64,000 nucleotides of DNA, from positions 1-64,000 of the forward strand of contig NZ_LGHS01000014.1 of the NCBI RefSeq assembly GCF_001202025.1, written 5' to 3'. Source of the stretch: Pseudorhodobacter aquimaris. GTDB taxonomy: Bacteria > Pseudomonadota > Alphaproteobacteria > Rhodobacterales > Rhodobacteraceae. Positions 50,987-59,787 of this stretch are shown here, in pieces; positions within the stretch are counted from its first letter, which is position 1; each line of letters begins with the position of its first letter. Below the pieces are notes generated by a model. That model was not told the DNA's origin, did not search any database, and was given only the letters and a program-made list of their open reading frames with translations. The translations under genes and the position numbers were made by a program.

Positions 50987-51807
50987 ATCAATCCTCCGCT
51001 CTGCCAGACGCGGGGCAAGGCCCGTCCGGTCAGGATTTTCAAAACTCGGGCAAGCTGTTGACGCATGGGCCAGCCGTCCGCCGCACTAATGCGCAGCACA
51101 CAGCGACCATCCCAGCCGGACACGGCCGCGCCTTCGCCCAAGGCCGCACGGATCGGCCCGACGGCATCCTCGGCCCCTTGGGCGATCAGGCAGACCACGG
51201 CAAAGGCACGGTCCCCGCGCAAAAGGGCGGCCGAACGATCGGCCAGAACATCCGCGCTTAGCCGGAAGTTTTCGGCCCAAAGGGGGCGGCCTTCGCGCCG
51301 GATGATGCGGCGGTCGTGCAAATCGGCCTGGTGCAGGGTTTCGCCCATCGCGGCCCGTCCCAGAACAAGGCTTTCGGTCAAAAGACATTCGGCCCCTTTG
51401 GCCAGATCGATCTCTGTTGTGCGGTGTAGATTTGCGTTCTGAAACAGGATGGTTTCTTGGGGCATCCAGTCGAGCCGCGCGCCCGCGCCGAGGGTTGCGC
51501 GCACCCCGATGCGGGCCGCCCCCCCTGAGGAGGCATAGCCGCGCTCGGCGGTCTGGGTTGTCGCCAGAACACGGCACCCCGCGCCCACATCCATCGACAG
51601 CCGCAAGTGGTCGCCGCCGGTCAACCCGCCGGAGGTGTTCAGAAACACCGCCTCGGGCACATCCCCCGCAACCCGTGGCAGCATGAGTTTGGCCGCGCCT
51701 TCCTGACGCAGCCCGTCCAATGCGATGCGCCCCCTGCGCTTGGAAAACCCCACAGCCGCCACGCCATAGCTGCGCTGCATCTGGGATTGATCGATCTCGT
51801 CCAGCAT
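50983..51807 (-). CDS. ureD: Urease accessory protein UreD
   Basis: 274 residues from [40 protein letters not shown] near residue 45, [20 protein letters not shown] (conserved [10 protein letters not shown]), [20 protein letters not shown] near residue 110 and a C-terminal AAxxGGxxVR-like segment. UreD is the scaffold on which UreF and UreG load nickel into apo-urease. It is the promoter-proximal gene of the eight-gene operon. RBS AAAGGCGGG precedes the ATG at 51807. Confidence 0.9.
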   Translation of the reverse strand: MLDEIDQSQMQRSYGVAAVGFSKRRGRIALDGLRQEGAAKLMLPRVAGDVPEAVFLNTSGGLTGGDHLRLSMDVGAGCRVLATTQTAERGYASSGGAARIGVRATLGAGARLDWMPQETILFQNANLHRTTEIDLAKGAECLLTESLVLGRAAMGETLHQADLHDRRIIRREGRPLWAENFRLSADVLADRSAALLRGDRAFAVVCLIAQGAEDAVGPIRAALGEGAAVSGWDGRCVLRISAADGWPMRQQLARVLKILTGRALPRVWQSGGLI

Positions 51808-51998
51808 CGGCCCGCCTTTCCATGCTTTTCTATGGCACGGCTGTTTGGCATCGCACATATGCGCGCCGCCCAAGACGGTGGGCTTGGCGATCAGACGGTC
51901 GAATTTGCCCCATATTTAGGCAAATTGCGCAATATTATGGCTGAACAGGGATGGAACTTGTGTGTAAACGTCTTTGCGCGCCTTTAATTTGGGCAGGG

Positions 51999-52052
51999 CG
52001 AGCGCTCGTCGGTTTTGATCACTTCATCAATTGTATGTTTCGAAAAATGAAG
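51999..52052. promoter_or_regulatory. ureD-marR divergent spacer with candidate MarR operators
   Basis: The 278-bp spacer holds CGAGCGCTCG (51999-52008), the palindrome TTGAT-CACTTC-ATCAA (52015-52030) and the inverted repeat ACTTCAT (52021-52027) / ATGAAGT (52046-52052). The latter two lie 34-71 bp before the marR ATG and are plausible autoregulatory sites. Confidence 0.35.
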
Positions 52053-52085
52053 TATATCTGACGGCATTGCGCTACAGGATTCGTT

Positions 52086-52577
52086 ATGGGCCATGATATT
52101 GTAAAACAGACCCCCCCTTTGCCGGATGACCTTCCGGCAGAGCTGAACATCCTGCTGGGGGTGCATTTCCTGTATTGGAAAACCGCCGAAGTGCTGGACC
52201 TGACCAGTTCAAAAGCACGCCTGTCCAAAAATGAACGCGGGCTGTTGCTGCTGTTGGAAAAACCAAAACGCATGGGGGTTTTGGCCGAACAGATGCAGAT
52301 ATTGCCCTCGACGCTGACCTCTATTGCCGATGATCTGGAGGGCAGGGGGGTCGTGCTGCGTGAACGAAGTCCGGACGACCGCCGCGCATGGCGGTTGCGG
52401 CTGACGTCCGACGGGGTCGCGATGCGACAAGAGATTGTCGGTCAGGTTGTGCATATGTTCCGAGAGGTTTCTGGCCTGACCGAGCCTGAAATCCAGATGA
52501 TGTCTTCTAAAATGCTAAAGATTGCCCAGAATATCAAGGCCAACGGCCTACCAGAAGGAGCCAAGTCATGCCCGTAA
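52086..52577 (+). CDS. MarR-family transcriptional regulator
   Basis: 163 residues with a winged helix: RLSKNERGLLLLLEKPKRMG near residue 46, recognition helix LAEQMQILPSTLTSIADDLE, and the wing RGVVLRERSPDDRRAWRLRL near residue 86 (DRR signature). Helices at both ends form the dimer interface. It overlaps the adaptor gene by 10 bp, so it is in one operon with the efflux pump and probably represses it until a toxic ligand binds. Confidence 0.88.
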   Translation: MGHDIVKQTPPLPDDLPAELNILLGVHFLYWKTAEVLDLTSSKARLSKNERGLLLLLEKPKRMGVLAEQMQILPSTLTSIADDLEGRGVVLRERSPDDRRAWRLRLTSDGVAMRQEIVGQVVHMFREVSGLTEPEIQMMSSKMLKIAQNIKANGLPEGAKSCP

Positions 52578-53620
52578 AACACACGCTATTGGGGGCCGTT
52601 CTTATGTTTCTGGCCGCCGCGCCAATGGGCCTGCACGCGCAAGAACCGTTGAAACCGGTCAAGCTTATCACGGCAGAGGCGGGCAAAATCGACAAGACCC
52701 GGCAGTTTTTCGGTCAGGTCGTGGCGCGGCAAACGGTTGATCTGGCCTTTCAGGTTTCAGGGCAGATTGTCGAATTGCCGGTGATCGAAGGCGCGATGAT
52801 CAAACAGGGGGATTTGATCGCCCAGCTTGATCTGGAAAGCTTTGAGCTGGCCTTGGAGCAGGCACAGCTGCAAGAAGAGCAGGCCGCGCGCACGCTGGAC
52901 AGGCTCAGGCAGCTGTCGGCCAGAACCGCCAGCCAGGTCCAGATCGACGATACCGCGACCGAGCTTGCCCTTGCCAAGGTCGCGGTGAAAAATGCGGAAT
53001 ATGCGCTGAAACATGCCACGCTTCTGGCGCCTTTTGACGCTTTGGTTGCAAATCGTGAGCTGGCCAATTTTACCACGATCACGGCCGGAACGCCGGTTGT
53101 GCGCCTGCATGACATGTCCGAGGTGGGCATAGAGGTGGACGTGCCTGAAATCCTGTTCCTCGGTCTGGATCAAAGCGAAGATTTCAACATTCAGGCGCGG
53201 TTTCCCGCGTCCGATACGCTCTACCCGCTGCGCTTGCGTGAGTTTGAGGCAGAGACCACCAAGGTCGGGCAGTCGTTCCGCGTGACCCTGGGAATGGACG
53301 CGCCAGAGGGGGTGCGTATCCTGCCAGGTGCCTCGGTCACGGTGATCGCAAGCGTTCCGGCCGCTGATCCGGGTGGTGTGTTGCTGCCCAAACAGGCGGT
53401 GTTTATTGATGAAAACGGGGATCCGGCGGTGATGGCATTTTCCCCGACCGATGCCGAGGAAGGTCAGGTCAACAAGCTGTTGGTTGAGGTCGCCCCGGCA
53501 CAGGAAAATGAGGTTCTGGTGACCTCTGGCATCGCGCCGGGCACCGAAGTGGTCGCCGCGGGCGGGGCCGCATTGAAGGACGGTCAAGCCGTCCGCCGTT
53601 TTGCCGGCTTCGGCAATTAA
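52568..53620 (+). CDS. RND efflux periplasmic adaptor subunit
   Basis: 350 residues. A signal peptide (HTLLGAVLMFLAAAPMGLHA) ends at about residue 24. A lipoyl half-motif QIVELPVIEGAMIKQGDLIA near residue 66, a helical hairpin of about 70 residues (QEEQAARTLDRLRQLSARTA) and the second half ATLLAPFDALVANRELANFT near residue 145 follow, then beta-barrel and membrane-proximal domains. It links the RND pump to an outer-membrane channel that is not encoded here. The next gene starts 10 bp after its stop. Confidence 0.88.
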   Translation: MPVKHTLLGAVLMFLAAAPMGLHAQEPLKPVKLITAEAGKIDKTRQFFGQVVARQTVDLAFQVSGQIVELPVIEGAMIKQGDLIAQLDLESFELALEQAQLQEEQAARTLDRLRQLSARTASQVQIDDTATELALAKVAVKNAEYALKHATLLAPFDALVANRELANFTTITAGTPVVRLHDMSEVGIEVDVPEILFLGLDQSEDFNIQARFPASDTLYPLRLREFEAETTKVGQSFRVTLGMDAPEGVRILPGASVTVIASVPAADPGGVLLPKQAVFIDENGDPAVMAFSPTDAEEGQVNKLLVEVAPAQENEVLVTSGIAPGTEVVAAGGAALKDGQAVRRFAGFGN

Positions 53621-53630
53621 GGGGCCACAG

Positions 53631-56600
53631 ATGAACATCGCACGTTTTTCCATCGAAAAGCCGTTGATCACATGGCTGATCATCCTTGGCGCCTTTCTGG
53701 GCGGGCTGTGGGGGTTCACCTCATTGGGGCGGCTGGAAGATCCGGCCTTTACCATCAAGACGGTGGTCATCTCGACCCAATACCCCGGTGCCACGGCCGA
53801 ACAGGTCGCGGTCGAGGTGTCGGAACCTTTGGAATCCGCGATCCAGAAAATGGGTGAGGTCGAGAGCATCACCTCGATCAACCAGCCGGGCAGCTCTTTG
53901 ATTACGGTGGATGTCTATTCCACCTTTGGCGGGGATGAATTGCCGCCGATCTGGACCAAGCTGCGCAACCGGGTGTCGGATGCGGCCCGTGCCCTGCCCG
54001 AAGGGACAAGCGCGCCCTATGTGAACGACTCCTTTGGCGATGTGTTCGGCATTTATTATGCCGTTCAGGCCGACGGGTTTTCCGATGCCGAAAAGCACGA
54101 ACTGGCCACCTTTTTGCGGCGTGAGTTGCTGACCGTTGACGGTGTGGCCGATGTTGAGGTCAAGGGCCTGCCCGAAGAGGCGATCTTTATCGAGCCGGTC
54201 ATGGCGCAGGCCGTAAATCAGAACCTTGCCCCCATGAGCATCATCGGCGCGCTGGCCGAGGCGGATTCGGTGGTGGATGCCGGTACGGTCCGCGCCGACG
54301 GGGCGCGCACGATCATTCAGGCCCCCGACGGGTCTGGCAGCGTGGATGCGATTGCCTCGCTGACCATCGGGTCGGAGGGTGAGGTGATCAACCTCTTTGA
54401 CATCGCTACGGTGCAACGTGACCGGATTGAGGACCCCGATATATTGGTGCGCTATAACGGTGCGGATGCCTTTACGCTGGGGGTTGCGGGGCTTTCGACG
54501 GAAAATATCGTCGATGTCGGCCGCCGTGCCGAGGCGCGTCTGGACGCGTTAAAGGATTACATCCCCTACGGCGTCACCTTGAACCCGATCTATCAGCAGC
54601 ATGTGGTGGTGGATGAGGCCTCTAGCGCCTTTATCGTCAACCTGTCGATGTCGGTGGCGATCGTTGTGCTGGTGCTGGCGGTTGCGATGGGTTGGCGCGC
54701 CGCGATTGTGGTGGGGGCGACCTTGTTGCTGACGGTGGTTGGCACGCTGTTCTTCATGGCGATCTTTTCCATCGAGATGGAGCGGATCTCATTGGGCGCG
54801 CTTATCATCGCGATGGGGATGCTGGTCGATAACGCCATCGTGGTGGCCGAGGGGATGCAAATCTCCATGCGGCGCGGCAAGGACAGCTATACCGCCGCCG
54901 ATGATGCTGCCGCCAAGACCCAGATCCCGCTGTTGGGGGCGACGGTCATCGGTATCATGGCCTTTGCCGGTATCGGGCTTTCGCCGGATGCGACGGGGGA
55001 GTTTTTGTTCTCGCTCTTTGCTGTGATCGGGATTTCGCTTTTGCTGTCATGGATTTTGGCGCTGACGGTGACGCCGCTCTTGGGGCATTACTTTTTCAAA
55101 CAAGGCTCGGGTGATACCGATGACGCCTATGACGGCTGGATGTTCCGCATCTATGGCAAGGCGCTGGAATGGTCGCTGCGCCTGCGGTGGCTGGTTGTGG
55201 TCGGCCTTATTGCAGTGACGGTGGTGTGTTTTGCGGGCTTTGGGATGGTCAAGCAATCCTTCTTTCCCAACAGCAATACGCCGATGTTCTATGTGCATTA
55301 TCAACTGCCGCAGGGCGCCGATATTCACGCAACATCCGATGACATGCGCAAGATGGAAACCTGGCTTGCCGCGCGCGATGAGGTGCAATCGGTGACCACA
55401 TTCGTAGGCCAAGGGGCCTCGCGCTTTATGCTGACCTATGATGCGGTCAAGCCGAACCCCAGCTATGGCCACCTGATTATCCAGACCGAAACGTTGGACC
55501 AGATCCCGGCACTTCAGGCCGATCTGAATGCCTTCGGGCGCGACAATTTCCCCGAGGGGGAATTCCGTACCGAACGGCTGGTTTTCGGACCGGGGGGCGG
55601 CGCGCCGATCCAGTTGCGGCTCTCGGGGACGGACCCGGCGGTGCTGCGTCAGCTTTCGGTCCAGATGGCGGGGGTGATGCAAGGGGCGTCGGATAACCTG
55701 CTGGCCATGCGCACCGACTGGCGCGAACAAGAGCTGGTCCTCAAACCCATCTATGCGACCGAGCGGGCCAAGACCGCAGGTGTCAGCCGTGATGATATTG
55801 CCGATACCTTCCGGCTTGCGACCGACGGGATCACCAGCGGCGTCTACCGTGAGGGCGACCGCCAGATCCCGATCATCACCCGCCTGCCGCGCGACAGTGA
55901 GCTGGGGCTGCTCGATCAGGTGGTGTTTTCCGATTCCACCGGTGAGGTGCTGCCGATTGAACAGATGATCGACGGGTTGAAATATGAGGTGCAGAATACG
56001 TTGGTTCATCGGCGTGACCGTGTGTCCACCCTGACTATTCAGGCCGATATCCCGCCCGGCTTTACCGCCCCGCAGGTTCAGGCCGAAATTCAGGCTGCGG
56101 TTGAGGCGGTGGAGCTGCCGCTTGGCTATGCCATGGAATGGGGCGGCGACTACGAAAGCTCTCGTGAGGCGCAGGCGGCCCTTGGCGCACAGATCCCGAT
56201 TTCGGTGTTGATTATGGTGCTGATCTCGGTGCTGTTGTTCAATGCGATCCGTCAGCCGTTGATCATCTGGCTTTTGGTGCCGATGTCGGTCAACGGGGTC
56301 GTGATCGGGCTGTTGGGCACCGATATGCCCTTTACCTTTACAGCACTTTTGGGGCTGTTGTCGCTCTCGGGGATGTTGATCAAGAACGGTATCGTGCTGG
56401 TCGAGGAAATCGATCTGGTCCGCGCCGAAGGGGTGCCGCTAAAAGAGGCAATTGTCACGGCCTCCACCTCTCGTCTGCGGCCGGTGATGCTGGCGGCGGT
56501 GACGACGATCCTTGGGATGGCGCCGTTGTTGTCGGATGCGTTCTTTGTCTCCATGGCGATCACGATCATGGGGGGGCTTGCCTTTGCATCCATCCTGACG

Positions 56601-56669
56601 CTGGTGGCGGCCCCGGTGTTCTATTACCTGCTGTTCGCGCGAGAGGAGGCCCGGGCCCTCGCGGCCTGA
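53631..56669 (+). CDS. RND efflux transporter permease
   Basis: 1012 residues with 12 predicted helices and two large periplasmic loops. ARFSIEKPLITWLIILGAFL opens helix 1. The helix-4 proton-relay motif GMLVDNAIVVAEGMQISMRR lies near residue 398, and the second-repeat equivalent SLSGMLIKNGIVLVEEIDLV near residue 915. It exports drugs, lipids or metals by proton antiport. AcrB-like in length, but closer to the shorter hydrophobe/amphiphile pumps found with a two-gene operon. Start ATG 53631 is used. The gene converges on dctM. Confidence 0.9.
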   Translation: MNIARFSIEKPLITWLIILGAFLGGLWGFTSLGRLEDPAFTIKTVVISTQYPGATAEQVAVEVSEPLESAIQKMGEVESITSINQPGSSLITVDVYSTFGGDELPPIWTKLRNRVSDAARALPEGTSAPYVNDSFGDVFGIYYAVQADGFSDAEKHELATFLRRELLTVDGVADVEVKGLPEEAIFIEPVMAQAVNQNLAPMSIIGALAEADSVVDAGTVRADGARTIIQAPDGSGSVDAIASLTIGSEGEVINLFDIATVQRDRIEDPDILVRYNGADAFTLGVAGLSTENIVDVGRRAEARLDALKDYIPYGVTLNPIYQQHVVVDEASSAFIVNLSMSVAIVVLVLAVAMGWRAAIVVGATLLLTVVGTLFFMAIFSIEMERISLGALIIAMGMLVDNAIVVAEGMQISMRRGKDSYTAADDAAAKTQIPLLGATVIGIMAFAGIGLSPDATGEFLFSLFAVIGISLLLSWILALTVTPLLGHYFFKQGSGDTDDAYDGWMFRIYGKALEWSLRLRWLVVVGLIAVTVVCFAGFGMVKQSFFPNSNTPMFYVHYQLPQGADIHATSDDMRKMETWLAARDEVQSVTTFVGQGASRFMLTYDAVKPNPSYGHLIIQTETLDQIPALQADLNAFGRDNFPEGEFRTERLVFGPGGGAPIQLRLSGTDPAVLRQLSVQMAGVMQGASDNLLAMRTDWREQELVLKPIYATERAKTAGVSRDDIADTFRLATDGITSGVYREGDRQIPIITRLPRDSELGLLDQVVFSDSTGEVLPIEQMIDGLKYEVQNTLVHRRDRVSTLTIQADIPPGFTAPQVQAEIQAAVEAVELPLGYAMEWGGDYESSREAQAALGAQIPISVLIMVLISVLLFNAIRQPLIIWLLVPMSVNGVVIGLLGTDMPFTFTALLGLLSLSGMLIKNGIVLVEEIDLVRAEGVPLKEAIVTASTSRLRPVMLAAVTTILGMAPLLSDAFFVSMAITIMGGLAFASILTLVAAPVFYYLLFAREEARALAA

Positions 56670-56686
56670 GCCCCCGCGCGCGGGCT
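56669..56686. terminator. GC-rich dyad between convergent RND and TRAP genes
   Basis: AGCCCCCGCGCGCGGGCT contains the perfect palindrome CCCGCGCGCGGG (56673-56684) exactly between the two stop codons. Without a T-run it is at best a weak bidirectional terminator. Confidence 0.3.
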
Positions 56687-57995
56687 ATCCGATCAGCTTT
56701 TCGGGCAGCCATGTTGCCAGTTCGGGGAACAGAACGATCAGGATCAGCGTCAGCACCTGCAACCCGATAAAGGGCAGCACCCCGCGGCACATCTGCCCGT
56801 AGGTCATATCGGGCGGGGCGATTGATTTGAGGTAAAAGATCGAAGAGGCCATCGGCGGTGTCAGATATCCGGTCTGGATGACGATCAGAACGAGGGTCGC
56901 AAACCAGATCGGGTCAATCCCGGCCGAACGGATGAAGGGCGCAAACAGCGGCACACAGATCAGGACATTGGCGGTCCAGTCCAGCACAAAGCCAAGGATG
57001 AACACCACCAGCAAAAAGAAAACGATCATGCCGGTGGTCCCCAGTCCCGCACCCTCGATGAAGTCGCGGATCAGCCGCGCGCCGCCATTGGCCGCAAAGA
57101 CCCCCATGAACATGGTTCCGGCCGCGACGATCAACAGGATCATCGCGGAAATCCGCACCGTGATCGACAGGGATTCGCGCAAGACCGCCCAGTTGAACCG
57201 TTGGTTGACCACGCACAGGAGCAGCGCCCCTGCAGCCCCCACCGCCGCCGCCTCGGTCGGGGAGGCGACCCCGCCAAGAATAGAGCCAAGCACCGAAAAG
57301 ATCAGCAGGCACACCGGCACCAAGGTCGTGACGGTCGCGCGCAGCTTTTCGGCCAATGTAAATGTTTCCTCGGGGGCGTCGCCCTCTTGGGCTTGGGGCG
57401 GGTTGAGCATGCCTTGCACGGCGATATAGCCCAGAAACAGACCGACCATCATCAAGCCGGGGATCATCATCCCCGCCAGCAGCTTGCCCACCGACATCTG
57501 CGCCAGCGAGGCATACATCACCGCAATCACCGAGGGCGGGATCATGGTGCCCAAAGAGCCGCCTGCGCAGATCGTGCCCGCAATCAACGTGTTGCTGTAG
57601 CGCGCCTTTTGCATCGCGGGAATGGCCATCATCCCGATCATCACCTCAACCGCGCCGACAACGCCCGCGGCGGCGGCAAAGACGGCCCCCATGGCGATGG
57701 TCGCCAAGGCCAGCCCGCCGGGCAGGCGGCCCAGCCACATATTCATCACGCGAAACAGCCGCTCTGCGATGCCGGACCGTTCCAGCAAGGCCCCCATCAG
57801 GATGAACATCGGGATCGCCGAGAGGATGAAATTGGTCGAGGCCGAATAGAAAGAGCCGTAAAGCTGGTTGAACCCGACCGGGCCAAAGGCCAGCAACCCC
57901 CCCGCCGCCGAGACGATGACAAGGGAAAAGGCGACCGGCAGGCCAAGCAGGATAAGGGCGAAAAGGGCGGGAAACATCAGGGCTGCGGTGGCCAT
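56685..57995 (-). CDS. dctM: TRAP transporter large permease, system 1
   Basis: 436 residues with about 12 helices. MATAALMFPALFALILLGLP opens the DctM domain, IAGTICAGGSLGTMIPPSVI near residue 140 is the conserved GxxxPPS loop, and LTPPMASSIFYLKSIAPPD lies near residue 390. It is the sodium-coupled import channel of a tripartite solute transporter with the dctQ and dctP genes upstream (1-bp gap). The start at 57995 fits the family. Confidence 0.9.
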   Translation of the reverse strand: MATAALMFPALFALILLGLPVAFSLVIVSAAGGLLAFGPVGFNQLYGSFYSASTNFILSAIPMFILMGALLERSGIAERLFRVMNMWLGRLPGGLALATIAMGAVFAAAAGVVGAVEVMIGMMAIPAMQKARYSNTLIAGTICAGGSLGTMIPPSVIAVMYASLAQMSVGKLLAGMMIPGLMMVGLFLGYIAVQGMLNPPQAQEGDAPEETFTLAEKLRATVTTLVPVCLLIFSVLGSILGGVASPTEAAAVGAAGALLLCVVNQRFNWAVLRESLSITVRISAMILLIVAAGTMFMGVFAANGGARLIRDFIEGAGLGTTGMIVFFLLVVFILGFVLDWTANVLICVPLFAPFIRSAGIDPIWFATLVLIVIQTGYLTPPMASSIFYLKSIAPPDMTYGQMCRGVLPFIGLQVLTLILIVLFPELATWLPEKLIG

Positions 57996-57996
57996 A

Positions 57997-58518
57997 TCAG
58001 GTCTCGATTTTGAATGTGGTTTCGACCCGTGGGCCCAGTAATGCGCGGATACCTTCGGCGGCAATTTGCAGCGCAAGGGCCGCCAGTCCCACGGTCAGCG
58101 CGGTATAGAACGGCCACATCAAGGGCGCCCACGGGCTGACATGTTCGACCTCGGCGGTGACAAAGGCGCGCCAGCTTCGCGTGCCTGCAATCGTGGCCAG
58201 CTTGGCAAAGACCGGACAGAGGATGAAAAGATAGATCACCCCGTCAATCCCCGCCCGCAACCGCACGGGAAATTTTGCGGCCAGAAAATCAATCCGCACA
58301 TGGGCATCTTCGCGCAGCGCCTGCGCGGCGCCCAGCACAAAGAGCACCCCCGTGCTCATATAAGCGATGTCAAAGGCCCATTCGGTTGGCGCGCCAAAGG
58401 CATAGCGCGCCACCACTTCATAAAGCATGGAGCCGATCAGGATAAGCACCATTGCCTGTGCGATATATCCCAGAACAAGCGAGATACCGTCCGCGATTGC
58501 AAGAAACAGGTTTTTCAT
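57997..58518 (-). CDS. dctQ: TRAP transporter small permease, system 1
   Basis: 173 residues, four hydrophobic helices: SLVLGYIAQAMVLILIGSML, the conserved VVARYAFGAPTEWAFDIAYM near residue 36, REDAHVRIDFLAAKF near residue 69 and the C-terminal helix. DctQ pairs with DctM. Located between dctP and dctM, 1 bp from dctM. Confidence 0.88.
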   Translation of the reverse strand: MKNLFLAIADGISLVLGYIAQAMVLILIGSMLYEVVARYAFGAPTEWAFDIAYMSTGVLFVLGAAQALREDAHVRIDFLAAKFPVRLRAGIDGVIYLFILCPVFAKLATIAGTRSWRAFVTAEVEHVSPWAPLMWPFYTALTVGLAALALQIAAEGIRALLGPRVETTFKIET

Positions 58519-58536
58519 GATTGGCCCCTTGCGTGA

Positions 58537-59583
58537 TTACTTGCCGTTGCGGATCAGATAGCCGCTTTCAGCCGTCCAACGGTCCATATAGGCGATGTAA
58601 TCATCCAGAGTGGCGGCCATCTCGGGCTGATCGGCGGCTTTTTTCTTGATCCAGTCCAGACCTGCTGCAGAAAGCTCATCGGCAAAGGCGGGGTCAAGCG
58701 CGATCACCTCGGCGCTGCCACCGCGGAAAACCTCCATCGCCTTCATGTCCTGATCGTAAAAATTCAGGAGCGATTGCAAGGTTGTCAGCTCTGCCGCCGC
58801 CTCGATCTTGGGCTTGAGGGCATCATCCAGCGCGTCCCAGGTTTCCTGTTTCAGGACCACTTCCCAAAGGAAGGTCGGCTGGTGAACGCCGGGGGTGATG
58901 ATATAGGGCGCTGCCTCATGGAAGCCTTCGGGAAGGTTGGCCGAGGGCGGACCCCATTCGATCGCATCCACGCCTTTGCGTTCCAGCAGGGTGTAAATCT
59001 CACCCGGGGGGACAACGGTGGGGACCGCGCCGAAATAATCGCGCATCACTTCGGCCCAAGGACCTGAGGTGCGGTATTTCAACCCTTTGAGATCCTCGGC
59101 GTTGCGGATCGGCTTGTTGGCATGGGCCATGATTTCCGACGATCCGATGCCCACGACCAGAGATTTGAACCCATCCGCATCCCGGATTTCCTGCAGCTTT
59201 TCCTTGCCGCCGCCCTCATAGATCCATGTGGCATAGGCCTCGGGGCCCATACCGCCGGGAAAGCCGGAAAAGATCGCGTTGATCGGGTTCTGGTTCACCA
59301 GATAGCTGGGCGTGGAATGTCCCGCCTCAACGATACCGTCGCGCACCCCGTCATAGACCTGAAGCGCAGGGACCAGAACGCCCGCGCCAAAGGGCTGTAC
59401 CTCAACCGCGCCATCGGTCAGCACATCGACGTTATCGGCAAAACGTTCCAGAAAGTTGACGTAAAAAGGCGACCCCTCGGGCACCGATGTCGGCACGCGC
59501 CATGTGACATCCTGCGCCGAGGCCCCGGCCGCCAAAAGCGACAGGGCACCGGCCCAAGCCAGAGTTTTTGAATAATGGGTCAT
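58537..59583 (-). CDS. dctP: TRAP transporter solute-binding protein, system 1
   Basis: 348 residues with signal peptide (TLAWAGALSLLAAGASA, cleavage near residue 22). The mature protein shows VEVQPFGAGVLVPALQVYDG near residue 60, LKGLKYRTSGPWAEVMRDYF near residue 165 with the carboxylate-binding Arg, and GVDAIEWGPPSANLPEGFHE near residue 205. The AIEWGPP region resembles TakP-type 2-oxoacid binders, so a keto- or hydroxy-acid ligand is likely. The start at 59583 gives a proper signal peptide with GAGCTC upstream. Confidence 0.85.
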   Translation of the reverse strand: MTHYSKTLAWAGALSLLAAGASAQDVTWRVPTSVPEGSPFYVNFLERFADNVDVLTDGAVEVQPFGAGVLVPALQVYDGVRDGIVEAGHSTPSYLVNQNPINAIFSGFPGGMGPEAYATWIYEGGGKEKLQEIRDADGFKSLVVGIGSSEIMAHANKPIRNAEDLKGLKYRTSGPWAEVMRDYFGAVPTVVPPGEIYTLLERKGVDAIEWGPPSANLPEGFHEAAPYIITPGVHQPTFLWEVVLKQETWDALDDALKPKIEAAAELTTLQSLLNFYDQDMKAMEVFRGGSAEVIALDPAFADELSAAGLDWIKKKAADQPEMAATLDDYIAYMDRWTAESGYLIRNGK

Positions 59584-59680
59584 TGAGAGCTCCTCTGCTG
59601 GGGGCCGTCGATCGTTATGTTCTGACGGCTTAGGAGTGTTATGATAAACAAACTTCGCTTCATGTCGACATAAAAAATAC

Positions 59681-59713
59681 TTCCAGCATCCAAAAAATTT
59701 GCCATTGCTGGAA
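59681..59713. promoter_or_regulatory. Inverted repeat upstream of dctP (system 1)
   Basis: TTCCAGCA (59681-59688) and TGCTGGAA (59706-59713) are perfectly complementary, 17 bp apart. A second dyad ATGTCGACAT lies at 59662-59671. Both are about 80-130 bp before the dctP ATG and may be regulator sites. No regulator gene is adjacent. Confidence 0.35.
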
Positions 59714-59729
59714 AACGCACATGCGCAAA

Positions 59730-59755
59730 GGATGCCCCAAATCCATAGGGCATCC
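59730..59755 (-). terminator. Stem-loop after dctM of TRAP system 2
   Basis: GGATGCCC (59730-59737) and GGGCATCC (59748-59755) form an 8-bp perfect stem. It lies about 30 bp after the stop of the second dctM gene in its reading direction. The longer T-run is on the plus strand (GATTTTTTAT), with only three T on the minus side, so it would be stronger for plus-strand transcripts but may serve both. Confidence 0.5.
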
Positions 59756-59787
59756 GATTTTTTATACATAAAAACAAAAGAGTGGTG

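Noticed and set aside
52015-52030. TTGAT...ATCAA as a further Fnr box
   Set aside because: The half-sites are 6 bp apart instead of 4, so Fnr binding is not expected; kept only as a MarR operator candidate.
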